The translations under genes and the position numbers were made by a program. Shown piece by piece: positions 17,975 to 27,300 of a stretch of DNA of 64,000 nucleotides. Source of the stretch: CALBJU01 sp965247125 (GTDB lineage Bacteria; Bacteroidota; Rhodothermia; Rhodothermales; UBA10348). Positions within the stretch are counted from its first letter, which is position 1. The number at the start of each line of letters is the position of its first letter. The notes under the pieces were generated by a model. It had not been told where the DNA came from. It did no database searches and was given only the letters and a program-made list of their open reading frames with translations. Location of the stretch: assembly GCA_965247125.1 (NCBI GenBank), contig CBDFGO010000001.1, positions 124,001 to 188,000 on the forward strand, written 5' to 3'.

Positions 17975-19358
17975 GAGCTATGCCCAAAAGTTGTGTATGG
18001 AAGGTTTAGGCAGCGTGTCGTTCTGATGTAATTCCGTCGGTGAATTTGATTCCTTTTTTTACAAGTTGCAATAGGTGCGGTGCATTCAGTTTCCTCCACT
18101 TCTTCTGAGCCTCTTTACATAGACGGAAGGCCATTGCAAGAGCTGTTTCTCGGCTCAGACATCCCCTCGTTTTGGCGGTCCTGAGGCGCACGGTCGCGAA
18201 CGTAGATTCGATCGGATTTGTGCTCCGAAGATGGATCCAGTGTTCTGCCGGAAAGTCATAAAAAGCGAGCAGTTCTTCTCGGTCTTTCACCAGAATCTCT
18301 GCTGCTTTCGGATACTTTTGCTGGTAGGCTTTGATGAAAAACAGAAGGGCGCTCTCTGCCTGCTTTTTTGTTTCTGCTGTATAGATCTGCGTGAGGTGAC
18401 CTTTTGCCTTCTTCTGAACGGACTTGGGCAGGCGGTTGAGCACATTTGCTGTCTTGTGCACCCAACAGCGTGCGGCTCGCGTCTCGGGATAAACTTCTGC
18501 GAGAGCACTCCAGAATCCCATGGCTCCATCGGCAACAGCCAGCTTCGGTCCTTGATCCAGCCCGCGGTGCCTCAGCTCCAGGAGCAACTCTCGCCACGAC
18601 TGCTTGCTCTCGCGAAAGCCGTCCTCGAGTGCTATAAGCTCCTTCCTTCCATCGGCCGTAGCGCCGATCACGACCAGCAGACACAGTTTCTGTTTATCCA
18701 TGCGTACGTTTACGTGAATACCGTCGGCCCAGAAATAGACGTAGTGCTTCTCCTGCAGGCTCCGCTTTTGCCAGTCTTCGTGCTCCCTTGTCCAAAGCGT
18801 CTTCAGGCGCGCAATCGTCGAGGAGGTCAGCCCTGGGGCATCAGGACCAACAAGGGCCGAGAGCGCTGCCTCAAAGCCGCCCGTTGAAACTCCCTTCAGG
18901 TACAACCATGGAATGAGAGCCTCAAGCGAGCGGCTCTTGCGGAGGTAGGCTGGTAGTATCGAACTGCGGAAACCGATTCTATCCTCACCCCGACCCGTAC
19001 GGTCGCGTATGCGGGGCATCTTTACAGCGACCTCCCCGATACCAGTCAAAATCTTCCTCTCTGGCAGATATCCATTGCGAACGATGCGGTGGCGATTCTC
19101 TTCGTCGCGCAGGAACTGGTAGCGCTGGCAGAAAGCTTCAACCTCGGCCTCAACGGCTGTGGCCAGCATCTTTGCGGCCCCTGTTCGCAATACTTCTGTC
19201 AACACATCCTCTGTGCTATTGTAGTTCTCGTTCTCGTGTGCGTTATTCGTCTTCATGGGCGGTGTATCCTCCAATCTTCGGATTGACAATGACGTAATCA
19301 TCATCAGGATACGCCGCCTATACCTTTTTCACCCGTACACAACTTTCGGGGTTAACTC
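17975..19358 (-). mobile_element. IS256-family element, copy 2
   Basis: Full 1384-bp copy in reverse orientation, starting 24 bp after the M56 stop codon. Outer flanks (gtcacatca and tgtccaaat) do not match, so there is no target duplication. Its far end touches the left terminus of IS21 element 1 with no bases between. Confidence 0.97.
18006..19256 (-). CDS. IS256-family transposase (copy 2)
   Basis: Full-length and identical to copy 1 except for one change, Lys to Gln in RSLQEKHY. The DDE residues are intact. The change gives this copy a marker for tracing recombination with others. Confidence 0.97.
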   Translation of the reverse strand: MKTNNAHENENYNSTEDVLTEVLRTGAAKMLATAVEAEVEAFCQRYQFLRDEENRHRIVRNGYLPERKILTGIGEVAVKMPRIRDRTGRGEDRIGFRSSILPAYLRKSRSLEALIPWLYLKGVSTGGFEAALSALVGPDAPGLTSSTIARLKTLWTREHEDWQKRSLQEKHYVYFWADGIHVNVRMDKQKLCLLVVIGATADGRKELIALEDGFRESKQSWRELLLELRHRGLDQGPKLAVADGAMGFWSALAEVYPETRAARCWVHKTANVLNRLPKSVQKKAKGHLTQIYTAETKKQAESALLFFIKAYQQKYPKAAEILVKDREELLAFYDFPAEHWIHLRSTNPIESTFATVRLRTAKTRGCLSRETALAMAFRLCKEAQKKWRKLNAPHLLQLVKKGIKFTDGITSERHAA

Positions 19359-19546
19359 TGTCCAAATCGGCCACCCAATCCAATTTAAATCGGCCACCTA
19401 ATCCGATTGATTCCGGCCACCCAATCCGATTCTAATCGGCCACCCCACATGCGGGGAATCAGGAGTGTAGGTAGACGCGGGATAATTCAGTAACCCGGTT
19501 CGTTCGCCCTTCTTTTTTCACCAACCAGTGATCAAAGAGGGCATCG

Positions 19547-21085
19547 ATGCCGAAGAAGCGATTATCCGTGAAGAAGACCAGAGAGATACTACGTTTGCGT
19601 TTTGAGTGCGGCCTCTCAGAACGAAAGATTGCCACCAGTTGTGCGATCGCCAGAAGCACGGTTGCCGATTATTTGAATCGGGCGAGGGAAGCCGCTCTGA
19701 CGTGGCCACTACCCGATGACGTGACCGAGGATGCGCTCGAAGAGCTTCTCTTCCCAGCTCGTCCTCACCAGAAATCTCGGCGTCCCCTTCCGGACTGGGA
19801 AACGCACAGAAAGGAACTGACCAGGGACGGCGTCACGATGCAGCTCCTGTTCGAGGAATACCGTGAAAAGCATCCGGACGGATACAGCCGATCACGTTTT
19901 TTTGATCTCTATCGTATCTGGAAAGGGACCATTGATCCGGTTATGCGAATCGAGCACAAGGCAGGCGACAAACTCTTTGTCGATTACAGTGGGCAGACCG
20001 TTGCAGTCATCGATCCAGAGACAAATGAAGAGAGACGGGCCGAAGTGTTTGTCGCCACACTGGGCGCCAGTAATTACACCTACGCCGAGGCCACATGGAC
20101 GCAGTCGCTACCGGACTGGATTGGCGCTCACGTACGGGCACTGGAATTTATAGGAGGGGTTCCCAGATTATTAATCCCCGATAACCTGAAGAGCGGAGTA
20201 ACGGACGCCAATTACTACGAACCGAGTATCAACGAAACCTACGCCCGGATGGCCGCGCATTACGGCGTAGCTGTACTGCCTGCCCGGGTTCGCCATCCGC
20301 AAGATAAAGCTAAGGTGGAGATTGCTGTCAAAATCGTAGAATCTCGCATTTTGGCACGACTTCGGAATCGGAGATTCTTCTCGCTGCATGAGTTGAACCT
20401 GGCAATCCGCGAACTCCTCGAGGATCTAAACAATCGTCCGTTCCAGAAGCTCTCAGGTAGTCGCCGCTCACTCTTTGAAGAGATCGAGCGCTCAGCGCTC
20501 GCTCCTCTACCGGTCTCGCCCTACCTCTACTGCGAATGGAAAAAAGCACGCGCGGGAATCGATTACCACATCGCCGTCAAAAAGCATTACTACAGCGTCC
20601 CGTTTATCTACATCAAGAAAGAGCTCGATGTATGCGTGAGTGAGCGCACCGTTGAGGTCTTCTACAAGGAGGAGCGGATTGCCAGTCATCGCCGTTCCGC
20701 GCGCCAGGGTATGTTCACGACGCTTACCGAGCACATGCCCAAAAGCCACCGTCAGTATGCCGAATGGTCGCCGAGCCGCTTGATTCGCTGGGCTTCAAAG
20801 TCTGGAGAATCGACGGCTCTCCTGATGGAAAATCTTCTCGACTCCTACCCTCATCCCGAACACGGCTACCGGGCAGGACTCGGCATCATGCGTCTGGCCA
20901 AAACCTACGGAGACGACCGCCTTGAGGCTGCGTGCCAACGCGCGCTCTCCATTGGAACGTGCCGCTACAAAAGTGTCAAGTCCATCCTGAAGAACAATCT
21001 TGACCAGGCGCCGCTGCCAGAAAAGATCAATCCCAGAGCGCCCATCACTCACGCCAATATCCGTGGATCTGAGTATTACAGCTAA
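19547..21085 (+). CDS. istA: IS21-family transposase IstA
   Basis: 512 aa. N-terminal HTH (LSERKIATSCAIARSTVADYL) and an integrase core with catalytic residues in FVDYSGQTV, IPDNLKSGV and KAKVEIAV; the C-terminal beta-barrel region follows (HYYSVPFIYI). It works with IstB to catalyse transposition. Full length by comparison with the IstA family (~500 aa). Confidence 0.95.
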   Translation: MPKKRLSVKKTREILRLRFECGLSERKIATSCAIARSTVADYLNRAREAALTWPLPDDVTEDALEELLFPARPHQKSRRPLPDWETHRKELTRDGVTMQLLFEEYREKHPDGYSRSRFFDLYRIWKGTIDPVMRIEHKAGDKLFVDYSGQTVAVIDPETNEERRAEVFVATLGASNYTYAEATWTQSLPDWIGAHVRALEFIGGVPRLLIPDNLKSGVTDANYYEPSINETYARMAAHYGVAVLPARVRHPQDKAKVEIAVKIVESRILARLRNRRFFSLHELNLAIRELLEDLNNRPFQKLSGSRRSLFEEIERSALAPLPVSPYLYCEWKKARAGIDYHIAVKKHYYSVPFIYIKKELDVCVSERTVEVFYKEERIASHRRSARQGMFTTLTEHMPKSHRQYAEWSPSRLIRWASKSGESTALLMENLLDSYPHPEHGYRAGLGIMRLAKTYGDDRLEAACQRALSIGTCRYKSVKSILKNNLDQAPLPEKINPRAPITHANIRGSEYYS

Positions 21086-21111
21086 TCCGATAACCAAACC
21101 AGAAAAAGAAC

Positions 21112-21876
21112 ATGCTACCAAACCCCACACTCGAGCGCCTACGCTCCATTCGACTGCACGGCATGGCCGATGCGTATGCCGAACAGAGTGAACAAACAGA
21201 TATAGAAGCGCTCACATTTGATGAGCGATTCGGCCTGCTCGTTGACCGAGAGGCCGCCGAGAGAGAAAACCGGCGCCTCACGAATCGGCTGCGCCGCGCT
21301 CGCCTTCGGCAATCGGCCTCGATCGAAGACATCGATTACACTGCTGCCCGGGGCTTCGACAAGTCACTCATCCGTTCGCTTGCCCGCTGCCACTACATCC
21401 GTGAGCATCAGAACATCCTCATCGTCGGTCCCACCGGAACGGGAAAGACCTACCTGGCTTGTGCGCTCGCTCATAAAGCCTGTCTCGAAGGATTTACGGC
21501 TGGATACTATCGACTATCGAATCTCCTTGCCGATCTTGAGATAGCAAAGGTGGACGGTCGGTATCCAAAGATCATTCGGGATCTGGCAAAGAACGATCTG
21601 ATTATTCTCGACGACTGGGGTCTGGCACCGATCGCAGATCATGTGCGGCCCATTTTACTTGAGATTCTTGATGACCGACATGGGAATCGATCGACCATTG
21701 TAACGAGCCAATTACCCGTTGACGCCTGGCACACAGCCATCGGAGAGGCAACGATCGCTGACGCCATTCTTGATAGACTTGTACACGACGGCCACCGGAT
21801 CGAACTTGAGGGAGATTCAATGAGAAAGAAACGCTCTACAGTCAAACACAAACCGACTCAAATAACCGAACAATAA
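21112..21876 (+). CDS. istB: IS21-family helper ATPase IstB
   Basis: 254-aa AAA+ ATPase related to DnaC: Walker A VGPTGTGKTYLA, Walker B LIILDDWGLA, and sensor region IVTSQLPVDAWH. It selects and remodels target DNA for IstA. It begins 26 bp after istA. Confidence 0.95.
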   Translation: MLPNPTLERLRSIRLHGMADAYAEQSEQTDIEALTFDERFGLLVDREAAERENRRLTNRLRRARLRQSASIEDIDYTAARGFDKSLIRSLARCHYIREHQNILIVGPTGTGKTYLACALAHKACLEGFTAGYYRLSNLLADLEIAKVDGRYPKIIRDLAKNDLIILDDWGLAPIADHVRPILLEILDDRHGNRSTIVTSQLPVDAWHTAIGEATIADAILDRLVHDGHRIELEGDSMRKKRSTVKHKPTQITEQ

Positions 21877-21978
21877 CACCCGCGTCGCTACGCTCCGACC
21901 CGGCCGATTAGAATCGGATTGGGTGGCCGGTTTGCGCCGGAATCAGTGGCCGAATACGTCGGAATACACAATTACAGA

Positions 21979-23362
21979 GAGCTATGCCCAAAAGTTGTGT
22001 ATGGAAGGTTTAGGCAGCGTGTCGTTCTGATGTAATTCCGTCGGTGAATTTGATTCCTTTTTTTACAAGTTGCAATAGGTGCGGTGCATTCAGTTTCCTC
22101 CACTTCTTCTGAGCCTCTTTACATAGACGGAAGGCCATTGCAAGAGCTGTTTCTCGGCTCAGACATCCCCTCGTTTTGGCGGTCCTGAGGCGCACGGTCG
22201 CGAACGTAGATTCGATCGGATTTGTGCTCCGAAGATGGATCCAGTGTTCTGCCGGAAAGTCATAAAAAGCGAGCAGTTCTTCTCGGTCTTTCACCAGAAT
22301 CTCTGCTGCTTTCGGATACTTTTGCTGGTAGGCTTTGATGAAAAACAGAAGGGCGCTCTCTGCCTGCTTTTTTGTTTCTGCTGTATAGATCTGCGTGAGG
22401 TGACCTTTTGCCTTCTTCTGAACGGACTTGGGCAGGCGGTTGAGCACATTTGCTGTCTTGTGCACCCAACAGCGTGCGGCTCGCGTCTCGGGATAAACTT
22501 CTGCGAGAGCACTCCAGAATCCCATGGCTCCATCGGCAACAGCCAGCTTCGGTCCTTGATCCAGCCCGCGGTGCCTCAGCTCCAGGAGCAACTCTCGCCA
22601 CGACTGCTTGCTCTCGCGAAAGCCGTCCTCGAGTGCTATAAGCTCCTTCCTTCCATCGGCCGTAGCGCCGATCACGACCAGCAGACACAGTTTCTGTTTA
22701 TCCATGCGTACGTTTACGTGAATACCGTCGGCCCAGAAATAGACGTAGTGCTTCTCCTTCAGGCTCCGCTTTTGCCAGTCTTCGTGCTCCCTTGTCCAAA
22801 GCGTCTTCAGGCGCGCAATCGTCGAGGAGGTCAGCCCTGGGGCATCAGGACCAACAAGGGCCGAGAGCGCTGCCTCAAAGCCGCCCGTTGAAACTCCCTT
22901 CAGGTACAACCATGGAATGAGAGCCTCAAGCGAGCGGCTCTTGCGGAGGTAGGCTGGTAGTATCGAACTGCGGAAACCGATTCTATCCTCACCCCGACCC
23001 GTACGGTCGCGTATGCGGGGCATCTTTACAGCGACCTCCCCGATACCAGTCAAAATCTTCCTCTCTGGCAGATATCCATTGCGAACGATGCGGTGGCGAT
23101 TCTCTTCGTCGCGCAGGAACTGGTAGCGCTGGCAGAAAGCTTCAACCTCGGCCTCAACGGCTGTGGCCAGCATCTTTGCGGCCCCTGTTCGCAATACTTC
23201 TGTCAACACATCCTCTGTGCTATTGTAGTTCTCGTTCTCGTGTGCGTTATTCGTCTTCATGGGCGGTGTATCCTCCAATCTTCGGATTGACAATGACGTA
23301 ATCATCATCAGGATACGCCGCCTATACCTTTTTCACCCGTACACAACTTTCGGGGTTAACTC
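21979..23362 (-). mobile_element. IS256-family element, copy 3
   Basis: Full 1384-bp copy, same orientation as copy 2, so the two bracket IS21 element 1 as direct repeats. Flanks (aattacaga and aagtagatc) do not match each other, nor do the outer flanks of copies 2 and 3, so the trio is not a recent composite transposition event. Confidence 0.97.
22010..23260 (-). CDS. IS256-family transposase (copy 3)
   Basis: Full length, identical in protein sequence to copy 1, with intact catalytic residues and the GGAGG ribosome-binding site. Its near-identity with the other copies means expansion was recent. Confidence 0.97.
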   Translation of the reverse strand: MKTNNAHENENYNSTEDVLTEVLRTGAAKMLATAVEAEVEAFCQRYQFLRDEENRHRIVRNGYLPERKILTGIGEVAVKMPRIRDRTGRGEDRIGFRSSILPAYLRKSRSLEALIPWLYLKGVSTGGFEAALSALVGPDAPGLTSSTIARLKTLWTREHEDWQKRSLKEKHYVYFWADGIHVNVRMDKQKLCLLVVIGATADGRKELIALEDGFRESKQSWRELLLELRHRGLDQGPKLAVADGAMGFWSALAEVYPETRAARCWVHKTANVLNRLPKSVQKKAKGHLTQIYTAETKKQAESALLFFIKAYQQKYPKAAEILVKDREELLAFYDFPAEHWIHLRSTNPIESTFATVRLRTAKTRGCLSRETALAMAFRLCKEAQKKWRKLNAPHLLQLVKKGIKFTDGITSERHAA

Positions 23363-23680
23363 AAGTAGATCAGGACATATGCCAGTAGTCATTTGATATC
23401 ATTTTTGTAGCGCGAGAGTATTCTCCCTTCCAGATGATGTTTTGGATCGCTTCCAGAGTAGAGAGAATAGTACTTTCAGCTCATTGAAAGTCTCCGCTAC
23501 GAGTGGCTACTCTTCTGATGTTGGATCAGAGTTCAGCATCAACAGTTACTCCTCGCCCGCATTTGTGGATTTCGACTGAATCAGCCCGAAAGAGATGCTA
23601 GGTGAGAGTTAATGAATTTACTCCATGCTATTTATCGAGCCGTGCCTGTTTGGATGATAGTGATGTTAATGACAGGTAGT
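23363..23680. other. Intergenic DNA between IS256 copy 3 and the cassette array
   Basis: No complete gene found. One open stretch on the plus strand (about 23400-23578) reads VFSLPDDVLDRFQSREN and ends PAFVDFD-stop; it lacks a plausible start and may be the tail of a lost gene. The attC sequence to the right loses homology at 23681, so this is where the array was broken. Confidence 0.4.
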
Positions 23681-23756
23681 CGCTCACCTTCCAGAAAGTA
23701 ATCGTTTCGGACTGACTTAGGTAGTCGTGCGAGCCCGCAACGTGCGCTTGTTAGAC
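23681..23756 (-). repeat. attC site A, one half missing
   Basis: Bases 23681-23756 match attC sites B-D (cgctcacctt, cagaaagtaatcg, gcccgcaacgtgcgcttg). They end in a perfect core box GTTAGAC (23750-23756), which on the coding strand contains the TAA stop of the adjoining cassette gene. The other arm (ggcggatttgcggcgag) is absent: unrelated DNA begins left of 23681. Confidence 0.75.
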
Positions 23757-24121
23757 GGAAGCCCGTCCTTCGAAATCTGAAATCAGTTTTATCGTGTTCT
23801 CACAGTAGCGGATCACAGCCAACGCTTCGTGTCTCGTAAAAGAAATATCATTCCCATAGTGGTGGTGAGTTGCACTTGCTAATTGCTTAACGGCGTTTAT
23901 GATTTTGCTATAATTTTTTCCACGACTGCTGTCGGTTGCACTGGTTAGATATTCTGACAAACCACTTTCGAGTGCATACGTCTCAGACAATTTTGAATCC
24001 ACAACTTCGATAGCTAGTCGGCACATCCCGATTCCCTCTTCGAACTTCCCTTCAGTCGTCTTCAAGCGCGCAGAATGTAGATAATCAGAAGCTAACCGAA
24101 GACACTCCCTTAGCTTGAGTT
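23751..24121 (-). pseudogene. Cassette gene of unknown function, C-terminal part, split by IS3
   Basis: C-terminal ~123 codons of a gene whose N-terminal part is at 25392-25926. It is helical and includes SATHHHYGNDISFTRHEALAVIRYCENTIKLI, which resembles the C-terminal 'abortive infection'-like helical segments of hypothetical cassette proteins, but I do not recognise a family. Stop codon lies inside the attC A core box, as is normal for integron cassettes. See the N-terminal entry for reconstruction. Confidence 0.75.
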
Positions 24122-24174
24122 AGAGATGGTCCTATAAAACTGGACAGGGTCTTAGGTGGAATCTTGCGGATTGA

Positions 24175-25002
24175 TTATGCTGCTTCTTGAAGCGGCTGGT
24201 GATTAAAAAATACGTGATCAGGGGTCTTTCTTCCGTGTGAGCTGTGTCGCCTTTCGTTATTGAAGTAGTCGAAGTATACAGCAATGGATTTGCGGGCTTC
24301 AGCCACACTGTCATAGGCTTTAAGGTACACCTCTTCATATTTCAGGCTACGCCACAGACGTTCAACGAACACGTTGTCCATCCAGCGTCCTTTGCCATCC
24401 ATAGAGATTTTGATGTCATGATTCTTCAGCACATCAGTAAAGGCCACGGGTGTGAACTGGCTGCCCTGATCCGTATTGAAGATCTCTGGCGCTCCATACA
24501 CGGCGATTGCTTCTTCGAGAGCTTCCACACAGAAGTCGGTGTCCATCGTATTGGAGATCCGGCGTGAGAGTACTTTTCGGCTGTACCAGTCAATGACGGC
24601 GACCAGGTAAACGAATCCCCTTTTCATCGGAATGAATGTGATGTCGCTTGCGTAAACCTGCCGGGGCCGCGTCACGTTGAGCTTACGCAAGAGATACGGA
24701 TAAATCTTGTGACCTTTTCCCGGAATCGAGGTCCGTTTCTTAGGATAAATGGCAATAAGGCCCATCAGACGCATTAATCGCCGGATTCGATGGCGGCCCA
24801 CAAAAATACCTCTGTCCTCGAGCGCATCCTTCATGGTGCGCGATCCTCGCGTGGGCCGCTCAAGGTAGAGCTCATCCAGTTTTTTCATCACGGCCAGGTT
24901 CTCTTTGCTCTCGCCCACCGGCTTGTAGTAGGCCGTTGAGCGATTCAGCTCCAGCAGATTGCACTGCCGTTTGATGGAGAGGTCGTGGATTGGGTCGATC
25001 AT
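24175..25002 (-). CDS. IS3-family transposase OrfB
   Basis: 275 aa. HTH_21-like N-terminus (LELNRSTAYYKP), then the DDE integrase core: ASDITFIPMKRGFVYLVAVID, NTDQGSQFTPVAF and DNVFVERLWRSLKYEEVY, all three acidic residues present. The frame is open upstream of the ATG into the end of orfA, in the -1 register. Confidence 0.95.
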   Translation of the reverse strand: MIDPIHDLSIKRQCNLLELNRSTAYYKPVGESKENLAVMKKLDELYLERPTRGSRTMKDALEDRGIFVGRHRIRRLMRLMGLIAIYPKKRTSIPGKGHKIYPYLLRKLNVTRPRQVYASDITFIPMKRGFVYLVAVIDWYSRKVLSRRISNTMDTDFCVEALEEAIAVYGAPEIFNTDQGSQFTPVAFTDVLKNHDIKISMDGKGRWMDNVFVERLWRSLKYEEVYLKAYDSVAEARKSIAVYFDYFNNERRHSSHGRKTPDHVFFNHQPLQEAA

Positions 25003-25016
25003 TTGGCGGCGCTCAC

Positions 25017-25304
25017 CTACTGGGTGCGACCGAGCGCTTTGGATAAAAAATCCTTCTCCATCGAAAGCTCGCCAATTTTGGCGTGAAGCTCCTTGATCTG
25101 GCCCTCCTCGTTGTGCTTTCCGGAATACCCTTTTTCAACCACCTCTTCAGCGTCCTGAATCAGCTTCTTTTTCCACGTCTGAATCTGGTTCGGATGCACC
25201 TGGAACTGGTCTGCCAACTCAGCCATTGTGCGGTCTCCCTTAACCGCCGCCAGTGCTACTTTTGCTTTGAAGGCATTGCTGTGATTTCTTCTTTTGCGAC
25301 TCAT
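25017..25304 (-). CDS. IS3-family transposase OrfA
   Basis: 95-aa HTH protein, start chosen as for copy 1 (AGAAAGGA upstream). The slippery heptamer T TTT TTA lies at 25044-25050 on the minus strand, eight codons or so before the stop, where -1 slippage would make the OrfAB transposase. Confidence 0.93.
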   Translation of the reverse strand: MSRKRRNHSNAFKAKVALAAVKGDRTMAELADQFQVHPNQIQTWKKKLIQDAEEVVEKGYSGKHNEEGQIKELHAKIGELSMEKDFLSKALGRTQ

Positions 25305-25391
25305 CGTTTGTATCCTTTCTTGAGGGTGATAAGATCGCAAGACTCCACCTTATTTGTTGTTCAGACTGTCCGATGAATCAGGACCATCTCT

Positions 25392-25926
25392 GTTCTCCGC
25401 GGACTTCCAAGATGTCAAACTTGTCATATCCGACTTCTGAAAGAAAGGTGAGCCATTGGGGAGAGGGGACATTAAAACGTATGGGCTCAGCATGCAGTTT
25501 TTCCACGCTCCCATCACTAAAAAGCCACGAGCCAGATAACTGAAGGAAAAATACTGTTGGACCTCCGGCTCTTTGCTCTTCCAGTCGAGTTAAGGTTAAG
25601 AATGGCAATTCACAGTATATGTTGAATCGCAATTCTTCCGGGTGGGGCCGTGAAGAAAGCTCATCGATATAGTCGAAATGAGACAAAAAACCGACAACTG
25701 GCCCATTATTCCTGTCCCAATGAAGCTGTCCACCAAGATTGAGTATGCTGAATTTTTCACGGGGGAATGATTGAATTCCTTGTTGTTCGCGAATTTCGAT
25801 TAGTTGACACCCTGCATCAATAACCAACCGGGGGTGAAATGAAGTGCGAGTACTGATGCTCTTAACCCAAGCGGAGCCAAGAGTCTGAGTAGACGCGAAA
25901 AGTCTGCCTTCACCAAGTCTGGACAT
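25392..25926 (-). pseudogene. Cassette gene of unknown function, N-terminal part, split by IS3
   Basis: About 178 codons from MSRLGEGRLFAST to the IS edge. Removing IS3 and one gtt duplication gives ...DILEVRGE-LKLRECLRLASDYLHS..., an uninterrupted gene of about 300 aa ending at 23751. The N-terminal part is beta-rich (FNIYCELPFLTLTRLEEQ). The start lies 17 bp after the GTTAGAC box of attC B, the usual cassette arrangement. No domain recognised. Confidence 0.75.
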
Positions 25927-25942
25927 ATTCTTAATTGCTTCC

Positions 25943-26045
25943 GTCTAACGGCTGGCGGATTTGCGGCGAGCAGTTCACTCACCTCACAGAAAGTAATCGT
26001 TTCAAACCAACTCAGCCAGTCGTACGAGCCCGCAACATGCGCTTG
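25943..26045 (-). repeat. attC site B, interrupted by IS110 element 1
   Basis: Core boxes on the coding strand: GTTAGAC (25943-25949) at the right end and, after removal of the IS, GTATAAC formed by 27396-27401 plus 26045. Arms gctggcggatttgcgg and cccgcaacatgcgctt are shared with sites C and D. The IS110-family element has entered within the crossover box. This is the attC of the SIR2-like cassette. Confidence 0.85.
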
Positions 26046-26115
26046 ATATTTCCAAGAAGGCCCCTGCCTCCGACATTAGGAGTGCATAGATCTAACTCAA
26101 AAACAGAGGCACCTC

Positions 26116-27141
26116 ATGGAAACAGTCTATTTCACGGGTATCGATCAGCATAAGCGAACAAGCTTTCTGACCACACTCGATTCAGACGGAGATATCGTAC
26201 GCTCCGTAAAACTCAAAAACAATCCGGATTCGATTCGGGCCTACTTCCGAACCCTTCCAGGAGAGCACCACGCAACCGTTGAAACGACAACGGGCTGGTA
26301 CTGGATGAACGATCTGCTCGAACGAGAAGGAGTTGATCTCAGCCTGGCCCACGCCAAGTTTGTCAAGGCGATATCCTACGCGAAGGTCAAAACCGACAAG
26401 GTCGATGCGCACACACTGGCTCAGCTGCTCAGGGTGGGATTGATCCCGGAAGCCCACAAAATATCATCGGAGATGCGCGATGTCCGAGACACGCTTCGCA
26501 CTCGTCTGCACCTGGTCGAGAAACGAGTATCGGCACAAAACTCGGTGCACCGGGTGCTCGAGAAGTTCAACACAGATTCAGTTGATGATTTGCCTGAACT
26601 CTTTCGTCTTCAGGCTGGCCTTCACTCCGAACGAGTGGCATTGATCAACGAGCAGATCAAGATGATCGACCGGGCGCTAAATGCCCTTCTTCTTGATAGT
26701 GAAGACATTCAGCGACTGCTCTGGATTCCGGGTATTGGAAGGCTGAACGCATTTACGATCTATCTCGAAGTCGATGGCATCGAACGCTTTGCGAGCGTGA
26801 AGAACTTCTATTCCTACTGCCGCCTCGTTCCGGGAGCGCATAACTCAGGCGGCAAAACGCGCCACCGATCCTCGAAAGAGGGCAACAAGTATCTCAAGAT
26901 TGCTTTCTCGCACGCGGCCACGCGGGCCATCCAGTACTACCCCATCGTGAAAAAGTATTATCACCGCATGGCCAGAAAGAAAGGAGCGCCCATTGCCCGT
27001 GCGCTCGTGGCCAAAGAAATCGCAAGGTCCGTTTACTTCGTGCTCCAGACGGATAAGCCGTATAACCAACTATTCAAAGGAATGAGATTGGAACGCTCCA
27101 AGCTCTCCTCGTGGCCTCGCAGGGCAAGCCCCGATGCATAA
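26116..27141 (+). CDS. IS110-family DEDD transposase (element 1)
   Basis: 341 aa. RuvC-like DEDD domain: FTGIDQHKR, ATVETTTGWYW, and KVKTDKVDAHTLAQLL. C-terminal Transposase_20/IS116 domain with the helix-hairpin-helix IPGIGRLNAFTI and the serine region (NSGGKTRHRSSKEGN). These recombinases act with a bridge RNA from the element's non-coding end. The start follows GAGGCACCTC; length is normal for the family. Confidence 0.95.
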   Translation: METVYFTGIDQHKRTSFLTTLDSDGDIVRSVKLKNNPDSIRAYFRTLPGEHHATVETTTGWYWMNDLLEREGVDLSLAHAKFVKAISYAKVKTDKVDAHTLAQLLRVGLIPEAHKISSEMRDVRDTLRTRLHLVEKRVSAQNSVHRVLEKFNTDSVDDLPELFRLQAGLHSERVALINEQIKMIDRALNALLLDSEDIQRLLWIPGIGRLNAFTIYLEVDGIERFASVKNFYSYCRLVPGAHNSGGKTRHRSSKEGNKYLKIAFSHAATRAIQYYPIVKKYYHRMARKKGAPIARALVAKEIARSVYFVLQTDKPYNQLFKGMRLERSKLSSWPRRASPDA

Positions 27142-27300
27142 CTGGATCTGTCCGACAGATCCATGCGCTTGATTGGGAAGCTCAGCGTTCTAACCAGGAT
27201 CGTATCTGGGACGGCTCACGAGAGCAATCATTCAATAGGAATGATGGGACCGAAAAGGTGTTTGGTTGCCACTAGATGTGGTTATTCGAATCGATATGAA
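27142..27300 (+). ncRNA. Candidate bridge RNA of IS110 element 1
   Basis: A stem gatcc (27158-27162) / ggatc (27197-27201) encloses an internal loop. Its left strand atgcgcttg (27163-27171) is identical to the left half of the attC target. Its right strand ttctaac (27188-27194) is the reverse complement of the attC core GTTAGA. Further on, aaaggtgtt (27254-27262) repeats the element's own right terminus (27389-27397), as a donor guide would. An upstream hairpin ggatctgtc/gacagatcc is at 27143-27161. The exact ends are not known; RNA existence is inferred. Confidence 0.6.

Larger units (their letters stand above)
19359..21966 (+). mobile_element. IS21-family element 1
   Basis: Contains istA and istB in the usual order. 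Both ends carry multiple copies of the same terminal binding motif: four cggccacc-type repeats in 19368-19445 (cggccacccaatccgatt and variants) and the inverted form at 21900-21950, typical of IS21 multimerised ends. The left end begins tg at 19359, directly against IS256 copy 2; the right end is near 21966 (...gaataca), 12 bp before IS256 copy 3. No target duplication can be seen. Confidence 0.85.
24122..25391 (-). mobile_element. IS3-family element, copy 2 (complete)
   Basis: 1270 bp with 12-bp perfect terminal repeats (agagatggtcct) and a 3-bp target duplication gtt (24119-24121 and 25392-25394). It is inserted in a cassette gene. It is nearly identical to copy 1 at the window edge, with scattered substitutions. 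Confidence 0.95.

Noticed and set aside
17975..23362. IS256-IS21-IS256 as a composite transposon
   Set aside because: Outer flanks gtcacatca and aagtagatc do not match, and inner flanks show no IS21 target duplication; direct copies could have been brought together by recombination.
27143..27161. Hairpin ggatctgtc/gacagatcc as a simple terminator of the IS110 transposase
   Set aside because: No T run follows, and it lies next to guide-like sequences, so it is more likely part of the element's structured RNA.
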